A stretch of DNA of 64,000 nt from Cupriavidus sp. (GTDB lineage: Bacteria; Pseudomonadota; Gammaproteobacteria; Burkholderiales; Burkholderiaceae), in contig JAPSLC010000004.1 in NCBI GenBank assembly GCA_031181345.1, positions 100,358 through 164,357 on the forward strand, in the 5' to 3' direction. Both the position numbers and the translations under genes were made by a program. The notes under the pieces were generated by a model. It was not told where the DNA came from. It worked only from the letters and a program-made list of their open reading frames with translations, and did not search any database. Shown in pieces: positions 25,716 through 34,302 of this stretch (position 1 is its first letter; every line of letters starts with the position of its first letter).

Positions 25716-28175
25716 TTAGAAGTCGAATTGCGCCGAGAGCATCAGCGTGCGGGGAGCGGCCACGGTGACATAGGTCCCGCTGGCCAGCCAGTGGTTGTCG
25801 TTGAACAGGTTCAGCACATTGGCGCGCAGCACCACCGGCGTGCTGCCGATGCGGGTGCGATAGCGGGCGCCGATATCGTAGCGGGTATAGCTTGGCAGGC
25901 TCAGCGTATTGGCCGCGTTGAAGTACATCGACGAGGTATGCAGCACGCGGCCGGACAGGCTCAGGCCCTGCACCCACGGCGTATCCCAGTCGACCCCGAG
26001 GTTGAACGCGCGCTTGGGCACGTTGTTGGCGTCCTTGCCGTCGTTGACCCCGCCGGCGGTACGGGTCAGCTTGGCGTCGAAGAAGGTTGCGCTGGCCATC
26101 AGCCGCAGTCCGCGCATCACCTCGCCATAGGCCGACAGCTCGAGGCCGCGGTTGCGCTGCTCTCCGTCGAAGCTGTAGATGTTGGTGGCCGGATCGGTAA
26201 CGGCGCTCGGGCGTTCGATCTGGAAGACCGAGACCGTCGTGGTGACGCGCTGGCTCCAGTCCACCTTGACGCCGGCTTCGTATTGCTTCGACTTGTACGG
26301 CGCGAATACCTCGCCGGCGTTCCGGGTGCCGGCCGGTGCGACGCCGCCGCGCGTCAGGCCCGCGGTGTAGTTGCCGTACACCGATACGTTGGACAGCGGC
26401 TTGATCACGATGCCGGCCAGCGGGGAGACGGCGCTGTCGTCGTAATTGCCCGTCTGCACGCCTGCCGCGAAGTTCTCCAGTGCCACGCGCTGATGGCGCA
26501 GGCCGCCGGTCAGCAGCACGCGGTCGTTGGCGAAGGACAGCGTGTCGGTCAGCGAGAAACTGGTCAGCTCGGTTTCCGAGGCGCGCTGCGCGTCGCCGCG
26601 GATGCCGCGCACCGCAGGGATCGGCACCGGGTTGTAGATGCTGGAGGGAACGCCGTCGGCGGCCGGATTCGCCAGATAGAAATTGCCCGCCTCCTGCTCG
26701 AGCCGCGTGGCGCTGAACGTCACGGTGTGGCCGACATTCCAGGTGGAAAAGCTGCCGCGCGCGCCGACCTCGGCGGTCCGCGTCTTGCTGTACGCGTCGT
26801 ACCAGGCGTTGTTGACGGTGAAATTGCCCTGCGCGTTCAGACGGCCCGAAGGGAAGTCCTGATAGGTCGAGCCCTCGTGGTATCCGGCCGCGCCCCACAC
26901 CATCAGGTTCGGCGCGACGTCGTACTCGACCCGGCTCATCACCGCGGTGTCGTGCAGGTTCAGCCTGGTGCCGGGATAGAAATTCCGGTGGCCGGACGGC
27001 GCCTCCGGGATCGACGTGACACCGGCCAGGAAGCCGATCTGCGGCCGGAAATTGTCGATGCCCTCGTGCTGGCTGTAGGCGTCGAGCGACCAGCGCAGCT
27101 TGCTGCCGCGGTAGTCCAGGCCGATCGCGCCGACGGTCTGTTCGGCGCGGCCGTCGTCGAGCGTGGTCTTGCCGTTCTGGTAGGCGCCGTTGAAGCGCAC
27201 GCCCCATTCCTTGTTCTCGCCGAAGCGGCGGCCGATGTCCGCCTGCACGCCGAGCTGCGATTTGCTCTGGAAGGTGCCGGTCAGGCGCGTCAGCGGCTCG
27301 TCGCCGGCGCGCTTGGTGACGACATTGATCGCGCCGCCGATGCTGCCGCTCGGGCCGATGCCGTACATCAGCGTGCCCGGGCCTTTGAGCACCTCGACGC
27401 GTTCCATCATCAGCGCCGGCATCCGGTTCGCCGACGCCATGCCGTAGAGGCCGTTCAGCCCCACGTCGCCGCTGGACACGGTATAGCCGCGGATCTGGAA
27501 GTCCTCGCCGAAGCCGCCGGTCGAGGTCAGCGTGCGCACCGAGGCCTCGTTGACGACCACGTCGGCCAGCGTGCGGGCCTGGGTGTCCTGCAGCATCTCG
27601 GCGGTGTAGTTGGTGGTGCTGAACGGCACGTCCATCACGTCGGCCGTGCCCAGCACGCCAAGGCCGCCGCCGCGCGCGACCTGGCCCCCGGCATAGGGGG
27701 CGGGAAGCCCGCCGTCGTTGGCGGACGCCACCACGGTCGCCGTGGGCAGCATCGCCACGCCATCGCCGGCGTCGGTGGACCTCGGCGCGGCATTGAGGAC
27801 ATAGCTGCCGTTGGCCTGCTCGACGGCCACCAGCCCCGAATTGGCCAGCAGCGTGTCCAGGCCGCGGCGCACCGTGTAGTTGCCCGTCAGGCCGGTGCTG
27901 TTGCGGCCGGCGGTCAGTTCCGGCTTGAACGACAGCATGATGCCGGCCTCGCGGCCGAAGCGGCTGAGCGCGTATTCGAGCGTGCCGGCGGGGATGTCAT
28001 AGCTGCGGCTCGCTGCGGCCGGCTGGGCGTGCGCGATTGCGGGCACGGACAGCGCAGGCGCGGCAACTGCGGCGCCGAAGGCGATGTGGCGCGCCGCGCG
28101 GGCCAGCAGCTTGCGCCGGAATCGGTGAGTTGGCTGGCGCGTCGGCGCCGGGACGTGGACCCGGAGGGAACCCAT
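25716..28175 (-). CDS. TonB-dependent siderophore receptor with signalling (STN) domain
   Basis: An 819-residue outer-membrane receptor. After a signal peptide ending near AIAHAQPA, residues about 58-108 form an STN (secretin/TonB N-terminal) domain that contacts FecR. A plug follows (LADVVVNEASVRTLTSTGGF, then FQIRGYTV; MMERVEVLKGPGTLMYGIGP), then a 22-strand-type barrel ending in the terminal Phe of SAQFDF. AAAGG eight bases before the ATG supports the start. Together with the upstream sigma factor and FecR genes it forms a cell-surface signalling system of FecA/FpvA/FoxA type. The siderophore cannot be named; no biosynthetic genes are present. Confidence 0.93.
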   Translation of the reverse strand: MGSLRVHVPAPTRQPTHRFRRKLLARAARHIAFGAAVAAPALSVPAIAHAQPAAASRSYDIPAGTLEYALSRFGREAGIMLSFKPELTAGRNSTGLTGNYTVRRGLDTLLANSGLVAVEQANGSYVLNAAPRSTDAGDGVAMLPTATVVASANDGGLPAPYAGGQVARGGGLGVLGTADVMDVPFSTTNYTAEMLQDTQARTLADVVVNEASVRTLTSTGGFGEDFQIRGYTVSSGDVGLNGLYGMASANRMPALMMERVEVLKGPGTLMYGIGPSGSIGGAINVVTKRAGDEPLTRLTGTFQSKSQLGVQADIGRRFGENKEWGVRFNGAYQNGKTTLDDGRAEQTVGAIGLDYRGSKLRWSLDAYSQHEGIDNFRPQIGFLAGVTSIPEAPSGHRNFYPGTRLNLHDTAVMSRVEYDVAPNLMVWGAAGYHEGSTYQDFPSGRLNAQGNFTVNNAWYDAYSKTRTAEVGARGSFSTWNVGHTVTFSATRLEQEAGNFYLANPAADGVPSSIYNPVPIPAVRGIRGDAQRASETELTSFSLTDTLSFANDRVLLTGGLRHQRVALENFAAGVQTGNYDDSAVSPLAGIVIKPLSNVSVYGNYTAGLTRGGVAPAGTRNAGEVFAPYKSKQYEAGVKVDWSQRVTTTVSVFQIERPSAVTDPATNIYSFDGEQRNRGLELSAYGEVMRGLRLMASATFFDAKLTRTAGGVNDGKDANNVPKRAFNLGVDWDTPWVQGLSLSGRVLHTSSMYFNAANTLSLPSYTRYDIGARYRTRIGSTPVVLRANVLNLFNDNHWLASGTYVTVAAPRTLMLSAQFDF

Positions 28176-28234
28176 GATCTGACCTTTCTGAAGGAGGAGA
28201 AGTTGGAGTGCTCACCTCCATGACCCGCGAAAAC

Positions 28235-28267
28235 GCGAAACGGATCAGCTCGCGGTAAATTTTTTTC
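28235..28267 (-). promoter_or_regulatory. Candidate ECF (FecI-type) promoter of the TonB receptor
   Basis: On the minus strand a GAAAAAAATTTA tract (28267-28256) is followed 13 bases later by CGTTTC (28242-28237), about 60 bases above the receptor start. A-rich -35 regions with CG(T)-containing -10 regions are typical of FecI-group sigma factors. It is placed between the FecR gene and the receptor gene, where such a promoter is expected. Assigned by position and resemblance only. Confidence 0.35.
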
Positions 28268-28304
28268 AAATCCCGGTCGCCCCGGATGACCGGCAAATGG
28301 TCTC

Positions 28305-28365
28305 GTCCCCGCGAATGCGGGGACCCAGTGGCTTTCAAAGACCCTGGAGTCCCGCTTTCGCGGGA
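28305..28365. repeat. REP-like bipartite palindromic repeat
   Basis: Two hairpins: GTCCCCGC-GAAT-GCGGGGAC at 28305-28324 and TCCCGC-TTTC-GCGGGA at 28350-28365, joined by a 25-base linker. The layout and sequence style are those of interspersed REP/BIME-like repeats common in beta- and gamma-proteobacterial genomes. It lies between fecR-like and receptor genes, upstream of the candidate receptor promoter, so it could also end the FecR transcript. Confidence 0.65.
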
Positions 28366-28401
28366 ACGACGGGAGCGTTGCTCGGGCATTGGCCTGGTGA
28401 T

Positions 28402-29436
28402 CTACGCTTCGGGCGGACGCGGCCGGGTGAGCCGGATCTCCCGTCGTCCCCACAGCCGCGTCACCACTTCGGCGCGCACCTCGAGCGTCGTGCCGAGCGC
28501 GCTCAAGACCTTGCCGATGTCGTCGATCGGGAACGAGCCGGATACGCGCAGGCCGGCCAACGCCGGGTCGCAGGACAGCGCATCGGGGCTGTAGCGCCCT
28601 AACTCCGCGAGGAAATCGTCCAGCCGCATGCTGCGCGCGACGATGAACCCTTCGGCCCAGGTCGGGCCGGCGCTCTCCGCCGGGGCAGGGGACGAGATGC
28701 TGTCCGCGGTATAGCTGGCGCGATAGCCGGCGGGCAGCACGATCGAGCGTCCGGCATGGCGATGGGGGCGGATCTGAACCTTGCCCTCGAACACGCTGAC
28801 CTCGGTATCGTCGCCGCGCTGGCGCACCACATATCGCGTGCCCAGGGCCTGCACCGTGCCCTGTGCCGTTTCGACCAGGAAGGGCCGCGGCGTCGATGCC
28901 GGGTCCTTCGCGGTGGCGATCAGGATTTCGCCGGCCAGCAGCTTCACGCGCCGCTGCGCCGCGTTGAAATCGATGTCGACCGCGCTGGCGGTGTTCAACC
29001 ACAGCTTCGTGCCATCCGCCAACGTCAGCGAACGGCGCTCGCCGACCGCGGTGCGATGGTCGGCCGCCCATTGGCGCCACGGCGTGTGGTCGGGCACGCT
29101 CCAGGCCAGTCCACCGGCGAACAGCGAGACCGCCAGCACCTTGATCGCACGGCGGCGTTTTGGCGAACCGGGCGAACCGGGCGGGGCAAGCGCAGCCCGC
29201 GCGATATCGGAGGCCACCGGCGAGGAAAGCGGCCGCAGCCTGTCCTTGACCGACTCGATCCGCTGCCAGGCCCGCTCGTGATCGGGATGCGCGGCGCGCC
29301 AGCGCTTGCACGCCTCGACCACCTCCGGCGCCACGTCGTCGCCCTGCAGTTCGAGCAGCCATTCCAGCGCGCGCTCGGCCACATCGGCCGGAATATTGGC
29401 CGCGTCGGCGGTGGCCTGGTACCAGGAGGAAGCCAA
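28402..29436 (-). CDS. FecR-type anti-sigma factor/signal transducer
   Basis: A 344-residue inner-membrane protein. The N-terminus (ALEWLLELQGDDVAPEVVEA) is the DUF4880 sigma-contact domain. A single hydrophobic span lies at about 97-113 (IKVLAVSLFAGGLAWSV). The periplasmic FecR domain follows (GERRSLTLADGTKLWLNTAS, AVDIDF), then a DUF4974/STN-like C-terminal domain. The only plausible start is TTG at 29436; no ATG or GTG lies between the in-frame stop upstream and the conserved domain. It follows the sigma gene by 28 bases. It relays siderophore occupancy of the TonB receptor to the sigma factor. Confidence 0.9.
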   Translation of the reverse strand: MASSWYQATADAANIPADVAERALEWLLELQGDDVAPEVVEACKRWRAAHPDHERAWQRIESVKDRLRPLSSPVASDIARAALAPPGSPGSPKRRRAIKVLAVSLFAGGLAWSVPDHTPWRQWAADHRTAVGERRSLTLADGTKLWLNTASAVDIDFNAAQRRVKLLAGEILIATAKDPASTPRPFLVETAQGTVQALGTRYVVRQRGDDTEVSVFEGKVQIRPHRHAGRSIVLPAGYRASYTADSISSPAPAESAGPTWAEGFIVARSMRLDDFLAELGRYSPDALSCDPALAGLRVSGSFPIDDIGKVLSALGTTLEVRAEVVTRLWGRREIRLTRPRPPEA

Positions 29437-29464
29437 GGGGAGCGTGTTCCGGCGTTAATTCGCG

Positions 29465-29992
29465 TCAATTCGACGCGACGAACGTCAGATCGGCGAAGAA
29501 GCATCGCTGCAGCGCCTTGACGATGTAGCGCTTGACCGTCGGGATCGAGATGCCCAGCGCGCCAGCCACCTGGGCGTGGGTCTGCCCGTCGAGCTGGGAC
29601 AGCAGGAAGGCCTCCTTGACGATCCGCGGCAAGCCGTCGAGCAGGCAATCGAGCTCGAACAGCGTCTCGAGCAGGATCGCGCGCTCCTCCGGCGACAGTT
29701 CGACCCGGCTTGGCGCCTGCGCCAGGGCTTCCAGATAGGCGCGTTCGAGCTTTTCGCGCCGCCAGTGGTTGGACACCAGGCGCTGCGCCACGGTGGTCAG
29801 GTAGGCGCGAGGCTCGTCCAGGCGGCTGGGCACGCGATCGCTGTTGAGCAGCCGCACGAAGGTGTCGTGCGCCAGGTCGCCGGCTTGATCGGCGCTGCCC
29901 AGACGCCGATGGAGCCATCCCTTGAGCCATAGATGGTGGTCGCAATACAGCGACTCGATGCTCGTAGGGAGAAGGCAGCCCGGCGTACTCAT
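29465..29992 (-). CDS. FecI-type ECF RNA polymerase sigma factor
   Basis: A 175-residue sigma-70 family protein. Region 2 is seen as SIESLYCDHHLWLKGWLHRR followed by AGDLAHDTFVRLL, and region 4 as LDGLPRIVKEAFLLSQLDGQ with the helix-turn-helix HAQVAGALGISIPTVKRYIV. The start at 29992 (MSTPGCLL) gives the usual FecI length; the frame is open 19 codons further. A Fur-box-like sequence lies 89 bases upstream, so iron repression of the sigma factor and receptor-driven activation through FecR would act together. Confidence 0.92.
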   Translation of the reverse strand: MSTPGCLLPTSIESLYCDHHLWLKGWLHRRLGSADQAGDLAHDTFVRLLNSDRVPSRLDEPRAYLTTVAQRLVSNHWRREKLERAYLEALAQAPSRVELSPEERAILLETLFELDCLLDGLPRIVKEAFLLSQLDGQTHAQVAGALGISIPTVKRYIVKALQRCFFADLTFVASN

Positions 29993-30080
29993 GTTCCAAC
30001 AGGTGAATTCGCTCGACAGCCGTTCCGGCGGCGGAGGGTGGCTACCCAAGCAAGAGGCGGAATGAACGAAACGAAATGAT

Positions 30081-30099
30081 GTAAATAGTAATCATTATT
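30081..30099 (-). promoter_or_regulatory. Putative Fur box upstream of the FecI-type sigma gene
   Basis: GTAAATAGTAATCATTATT matches the 19-base Fur consensus (GATAATGATAATCATTATC) at 14 positions by eye, inside an unusually AT-rich 60-base stretch in otherwise GC-rich DNA. It sits just upstream of the sigma gene of the iron island, where iron-responsive repression is expected. Confidence 0.7.
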
Positions 30100-30278
30100 A
30101 ATAACAGAGTTAAACAAAATCTGTCAAGGCGGCATGAAGGGACGGCGAACTGGGCCTGGACCGGACGAACGCAAACTTCCGCCGCCGTCTGGTGGAGACG
30201 GCGCACGCGCTGAAGCCTCCGGCGCTCGAGCGCTGACCGGCAAGCCGCAGTTGGGGATCGCGGCGGCTGGCGGCGATG

Positions 30279-31166
30279 CTATCCCCGGCCCGGCGCCGGC
30301 ATCGCCTTGCATTTGAGCAGGACGCGCGACAGCGCCTGGATATTGGCCTCGGCGGCATCCTTGCGCCAGATCAGCCGGGTGACCATGCGGCCCGATTTGG
30401 CGGGCAGGGGATGAAGGCTCAGGCGGGCCCGCTCGCTGTAGATGCCGACGATGCTGCGCGGCACCAGCGCGACGCCCATGCCGACCGCCACGCAGCCCAG
30501 GATCAGATGGTAGGAGCCGACTTCGACGACGCGCCGCGGCGTGGTCCGCGAGCGGGCGAACCAGTCTTCCAGGCACCGGCGATGGGGACAGCCGCGCGGA
30601 AATGCCAGGATCGTCTTCGAAGGAATGTCCTTGGGCGAGGCAATGCTCGGATGGTCGGCATCGGCAACGATGACCAGTTCCTCCTCGTAGATCGGCATCG
30701 CGTTCAAGCGCTTGTCCGACACCGGATCGGTGGTCAGCGCCGCGTCCAGCCTGCCGTGGATGACGAGCTGGGCCAGCTCCGCCGGGTCGCCGGAGGACAG
30801 TTCCAGCGCGACGTCCGGATACATCTCGTGAAACAGGCCCAGCGGCGCAGGCAAGCGAACCGCGGCCGTGCTCTCCATCGCGCCGAGCCGCAGCGCGCCG
30901 CTGGGCCGATCGTTGCGGGTTGCCTCGGCCGCCTCGTCGGCCAGATCGAGCAGCCGCTGCGCATAGTCCATCAGCACCTTGCCCGCCGGCGACAGTTCCA
31001 GCTTGCGCCCGTCACGGCGAAACAGCGTCACGCCGAGCTTCTCCTCCAGCTGCTGGATGCGGACGGTGATGCTCGACTGCGCGCGATGCAGCGATTCCGC
31101 GGCCTTGTTGATCCCGCCCGCTTGCACGACGGCGGCGAACGTCTTCAGGTCCGACAATTCCAGCAT
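30279..31166 (-). CDS. LysR-family transcriptional regulator
   Basis: A 295-residue regulator. The N-terminal winged helix-turn-helix is clear (DLKTFAAVVQAGGINKAAES, LHRAQSSITVRIQQLEEKLG), and the effector domain begins near residue 90 (GALRLGAMESTAAVRLPAPL). CGGAGA lies eight bases before the ATG. It is divergent from an EamA/RarD-type transporter across 132 bases, the classic layout of a LysR protein with its target gene. The inducer is unknown. Confidence 0.92.
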   Translation of the reverse strand: MLELSDLKTFAAVVQAGGINKAAESLHRAQSSITVRIQQLEEKLGVTLFRRDGRKLELSPAGKVLMDYAQRLLDLADEAAEATRNDRPSGALRLGAMESTAAVRLPAPLGLFHEMYPDVALELSSGDPAELAQLVIHGRLDAALTTDPVSDKRLNAMPIYEEELVIVADADHPSIASPKDIPSKTILAFPRGCPHRRCLEDWFARSRTTPRRVVEVGSYHLILGCVAVGMGVALVPRSIVGIYSERARLSLHPLPAKSGRMVTRLIWRKDAAEANIQALSRVLLKCKAMPAPGRG

Positions 31167-31298
31167 ATCGATTTCTCCGAATGATCCGTTCTGGACAATT
31201 CATTTTACGCGATAGCCAGACAGCCCTACAGTCTGGTTGAAGGGCTTGCGCTCGCGGCGGGCGCAAGACGCTTTCAACGTATCGACAAGGCCCACCAC

Positions 31299-32213
31299 AT
31301 GACCCTATCGCGTCCCGGAATCCCGAACGGCATGGCCGCCGCAGCGGCCGGCGTTTCCGCCAATGTCATCTTTGGCGCTTCGTCGCTGTACTGGCGCCTG
31401 CTGGCCGGCATCGCGCCGACGACCCTGGTCAGCTACCGCATCCTGATTTCGCTGGCGACGCTGCTGGCCATCCTGTGGCTGACGGGACGGTTGCGGGCGC
31501 TGCGCAGCAAGCTGGCGCCGCGCGTGCTCGCGCTGCATGTCGCCGCATCGTGCCTGGTGGTGGTGAACTGGAGCGTCTTCATCTGGAGTTCGATCCACGG
31601 TCATGTCGTCGAGACCGGCCTCGGCTATCTGACCGCGCCGTGCATCTCGATCGCCGTCGGGCTGATCGTGTTTCGCGAGAAGGTGGACAAGCTCGTGGCG
31701 GCGGCGCTGCTGGTCATCGCGGCCGCGATTGCATTGCTACTATTGCGCAGCGGCGAATTGCAGCACTGGCTGTATCTGACTGCCGCGATCAGCTGGGGCG
31801 GTTATGCCTGCCTGAAGAAGTTCACGCCGCTGGACGCCGTCAGCGGCTTGCTGATGGAGACGGTGTTCCTGTCGATCGGCTGCGGCCTGGCCCTGATGTT
31901 CTCGGACATGACGCTGGCCCTGCCGGCCGACATGTCCAGCCCGCATCTGGCCGCGCTGGCCATGGCGGGGCTGGTGTCCGCGATCCCGCTGATGTTGTTC
32001 TCCTATGCGGCCAACCATCTGTCGCTGTCGATGAGCGGCTTGCTGCAGTTCGTTCTGCCGACCACCCAGTTCGTCGTGGCGACGTTCGTCTACCGACAGC
32101 CGGTGTCGGCCAATACCGTGGTGGCGCTGGCACTGATCTGGCTGGCGCTGATGGCCATCGTGATCCGGCCGCTGCTGTCGCCACGCGGCCACGCGTGCGT
32201 CGCGCGGCCGTGA
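31299..32213 (+). CDS. RarD/EamA-family permease
   Basis: A 304-residue membrane protein with about ten hydrophobic segments. The N-terminus (GVSANVIFGASSLYWRLLAG) and LVVVNWSVFIWSSIHGHVVE match the RarD branch of the drug/metabolite transporter superfamily. It probably exports or imports a small metabolite under control of the divergent LysR regulator. The substrate cannot be inferred. Confidence 0.88.
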   Translation: MTLSRPGIPNGMAAAAAGVSANVIFGASSLYWRLLAGIAPTTLVSYRILISLATLLAILWLTGRLRALRSKLAPRVLALHVAASCLVVVNWSVFIWSSIHGHVVETGLGYLTAPCISIAVGLIVFREKVDKLVAAALLVIAAAIALLLLRSGELQHWLYLTAAISWGGYACLKKFTPLDAVSGLLMETVFLSIGCGLALMFSDMTLALPADMSSPHLAALAMAGLVSAIPLMLFSYAANHLSLSMSGLLQFVLPTTQFVVATFVYRQPVSANTVVALALIWLALMAIVIRPLLSPRGHACVARP

Positions 32214-32230
32214 CCGGCATGGCGGTCACG
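32209..32230 (+). terminator. Hairpin overlapping the stop of the RarD-type gene
   Basis: CGTGACCG at 32209-32216 pairs perfectly with CGGTCACG at 32223-32230 across six bases, with the gene's TGA inside the left arm. No T-run follows. Could be a terminator or an mRNA-stabilising 3' stem. Confidence 0.35.
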
Positions 32231-32355
32231 CAGCGGATGCCGTGCGGCCGGCGGAACACGGAGAAGCCAGCGCAAGTTCGCGGATTTTCACGACAGACAG
32301 TGTGGTGGGCGGTGCCTAAGCTTCGCGTCTTTTCACTTTCCAGACGCACGAAGCC

Positions 32356-33366
32356 ATGGCTCTTGCATTTATCCGCCGCGGCATGTCTGGCCCGCGAGCC
32401 ATCATTCTTACCGCCGGCATGTTGCGCCGGTCCACCGGATCGGCGTCGCTTGCCACGATGGCCAAGTACCTGGTGCGAGCGCTGGCCACCTGGCCGACCG
32501 CCACCCATTGGGCCAGAACGATTCTCGCCAATGCCTGCCTGCGCCGACTGGCACGGTGCGAACCCCATCTGCTGTTCCGCATGCAGCGTCCTTATCTGCG
32601 AGCCGGCTTGCCCCCCGAGACGGCACTGCGCTGGCTGCGGGAGCATTTCGCATGGCTGTCGCGCAACTGGTCGCCGGCGCAGATCCGGGCCTGGCAAGGC
32701 GAAGGTCCGCTGCACGTGGCCAGGCTCGGCGCCGGCCCGCTGGAGCGCTATGCGATCGAGCTGCGCCTGGCCGGCGCGCGGTATTGCAAGGAGGGCGAAC
32801 TGGCGCTGGCTCTGACGTTGGACGACGAGCCATTGATGACCGCGGTGTTCACCGTGCATGGCCACGGTGCCATCACGGTGCTCGATATCGGCTGCGTGCA
32901 AGGCGCACCGGGGTCCAGCGAATCGATCAGGCAGGCGACACGCGACCTGTCAGGCCTGCGCCCGAAGCAGGCCGTGCTGCTGGCCGTGCGCGCCTTCGCG
33001 GTTCACTACGGCATCGATGCCATTGTCGGCGTCCCCAACGACGCGCATGTCTCGTTGGCGCGCCGCCGCACGCGCGGCCGCGTCAACATGGACTACGACC
33101 GTTTCTGGCAGGAAATGGGGGGCGTGCGTCTGGGCAACGATTATTGGTTGACCGCGATGCCGTCCCGCAGGAGCCTTGCCGACATCGACTCCCGCAAGCG
33201 TGCCCAGTATCGGCGGCGATATGCGCTGGAGGACGCGCTGTGGGGGGCGGTATCGCGCGGATTGCAGGACTGTTCCGCTGCCGTTTCCGCCCCGATTGCC
33301 GAACCTCCTACTTCTGATACGCCGGCACGACAAAGCCCGCAAAGCGCTGCTGCGTCACGGCCTTGA
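32356..33366 (+). CDS. VirK/YbjX family protein (DUF535)
   Basis: A 336-residue protein of the DUF535 (VirK/YbjX) family. Conserved patterns are LRWLREHFAWLSRNWSPAQI, LTAVF-type strand TAVFTVHG, LDIGCVQGA, and the C-terminal DYDRFWQEMGGVRLGNDYWL with RKRAQYRRRYAL. VirK is implicated in virulence-factor expression and envelope stress in enterobacteria, but its biochemical function is not established. Its last 59 bases overlap, on the opposite strand, the end of the MetQ-like gene, so the C-terminal tail (PTSDTPARQSPQSAAASRP) may be a late extension. Confidence 0.85.
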   Translation: MALAFIRRGMSGPRAIILTAGMLRRSTGSASLATMAKYLVRALATWPTATHWARTILANACLRRLARCEPHLLFRMQRPYLRAGLPPETALRWLREHFAWLSRNWSPAQIRAWQGEGPLHVARLGAGPLERYAIELRLAGARYCKEGELALALTLDDEPLMTAVFTVHGHGAITVLDIGCVQGAPGSSESIRQATRDLSGLRPKQAVLLAVRAFAVHYGIDAIVGVPNDAHVSLARRRTRGRVNMDYDRFWQEMGGVRLGNDYWLTAMPSRRSLADIDSRKRAQYRRRYALEDALWGAVSRGLQDCSAAVSAPIAEPPTSDTPARQSPQSAAASRP

Positions 33367-34123
33367 ACGAAGCCGAGCGGTAGGCGTCCCGGATATCGGC
33401 AACGAAGGGTTTGTTCAGGTCGCTGGTTTTGACGGCGACGAGGTTCATGTAGTAATCGGGGATCTTCTCCAGCGCCAGCGCCGAGGTCAGCTTCAACCCT
33501 GAGGCCAGCGCGAAATTGCCATTGACGAAGGCATAGTCGACATCGTCGAGCGAGCGGGGCAGTTGCGCCGCTTCCAGCTGCACCAGCTTGAGCTTGTGCG
33601 GATTGCCGGCGATATCGCGCTCCGAGGCACGCACCGCGTCCGTACCGGGCTTGAGCGTGATCCAGCCGATCTGCTGCAGGATCGCGATCGCGCGGGCCAG
33701 ATTGGTGGGATCGTTGGGCAGCGACACCGTCGCGCCCGGCTTCACCTCGCTCAGCGCCTTGTGCTTGCGGCTGTAGATGCCGATCGGCGCGGTCGGCACG
33801 TGGATCACCTCGGACAGCTGCAACTTGCGATCGGCCGAGAACGTCTTCAGGTAGACCGAATGCTGGAAGGCATTGGCATCGAGCGCGCCATCGGCCAGCG
33901 CCAGGTTCGGTTGCACGTAGTCGCTGAACTCGACGATCGTCACCTTGTAGCCCTGCTTTTCCAGGACCGGCTTGATGCCGTAGCGGATCTGATCGGCGTA
34001 GGGGCCGGCGGTCGCGCCGAAGCGGATTTCCTTCTTGTCAGGGTCCGCGGCGTGGACCGCCTGCATGGCGCCGACGGCCAGCAGCAGGGTGGCCAGTACC
34101 CGGACTCGGCTTGCGACTCGCAT
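33308..34123 (-). CDS. MetQ/NlpA-family ABC substrate-binding protein (copy 1)
   Basis: A 271-residue periplasmic binding protein. A signal peptide (VLATLLLAVGAMQAVHA) precedes DPDKKEIRFGATAGPYADQI; there is no lipobox cysteine, so it is soluble rather than a lipoprotein. The family pattern YKVTIVEFSDYVQPNLALAD then GALDANAFQHSVYL is clear. GGGAGA supports the ATG at 34123. No MetN/MetI genes lie nearby, so it must use a permease encoded elsewhere. NlpA proteins bind methionine or related sulfur compounds. Its promoter closely matches that of the second MetQ-like gene in this window. Confidence 0.9.
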   Translation of the reverse strand: MRVASRVRVLATLLLAVGAMQAVHAADPDKKEIRFGATAGPYADQIRYGIKPVLEKQGYKVTIVEFSDYVQPNLALADGALDANAFQHSVYLKTFSADRKLQLSEVIHVPTAPIGIYSRKHKALSEVKPGATVSLPNDPTNLARAIAILQQIGWITLKPGTDAVRASERDIAGNPHKLKLVQLEAAQLPRSLDDVDYAFVNGNFALASGLKLTSALALEKIPDYYMNLVAVKTSDLNKPFVADIRDAYRSASFKAVTQQRFAGFVVPAYQK

Positions 34124-34191
34124 CGAATTCTCCCGTTGGTTCTCGTTTGTGTTCCGGCGCGGCGCCGGTGCGTCGCGCAACTTGCCGGCCC

Positions 34192-34259
34192 ATTGTAGGG
34201 ACGGACGAGATGGGAGCGAAGCTGCAAATTGTCATGCGCATATGCGGCCATGGCATATG
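34192..34259 (-). promoter_or_regulatory. Promoter with 21-bp dyad, MetQ-like copy 1
   Basis: On the minus strand, a dyad with arms CATATG...CATATG occupies 34259-34239. It is followed by GCGCATGACAATT and, exactly 42 bases below the dyad, TACAAT (34197-34192) as a good -10. No good -35 is present, which suggests activator dependence. The same arrangement recurs before the second MetQ-like gene at 45200-45267. Confidence 0.65.
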
Positions 34260-34302
34260 CGGCCGTGCATCTGCGCGGCGACCGGTTCGTGTCTCGGGCG
34301 GC

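Noticed and set aside
28292..28378. Small gene within the palindromic segment upstream of the TonB receptor
   Set aside because: The translated peptide only reflects the REP palindromes and is the familiar artefact of this repeat type.
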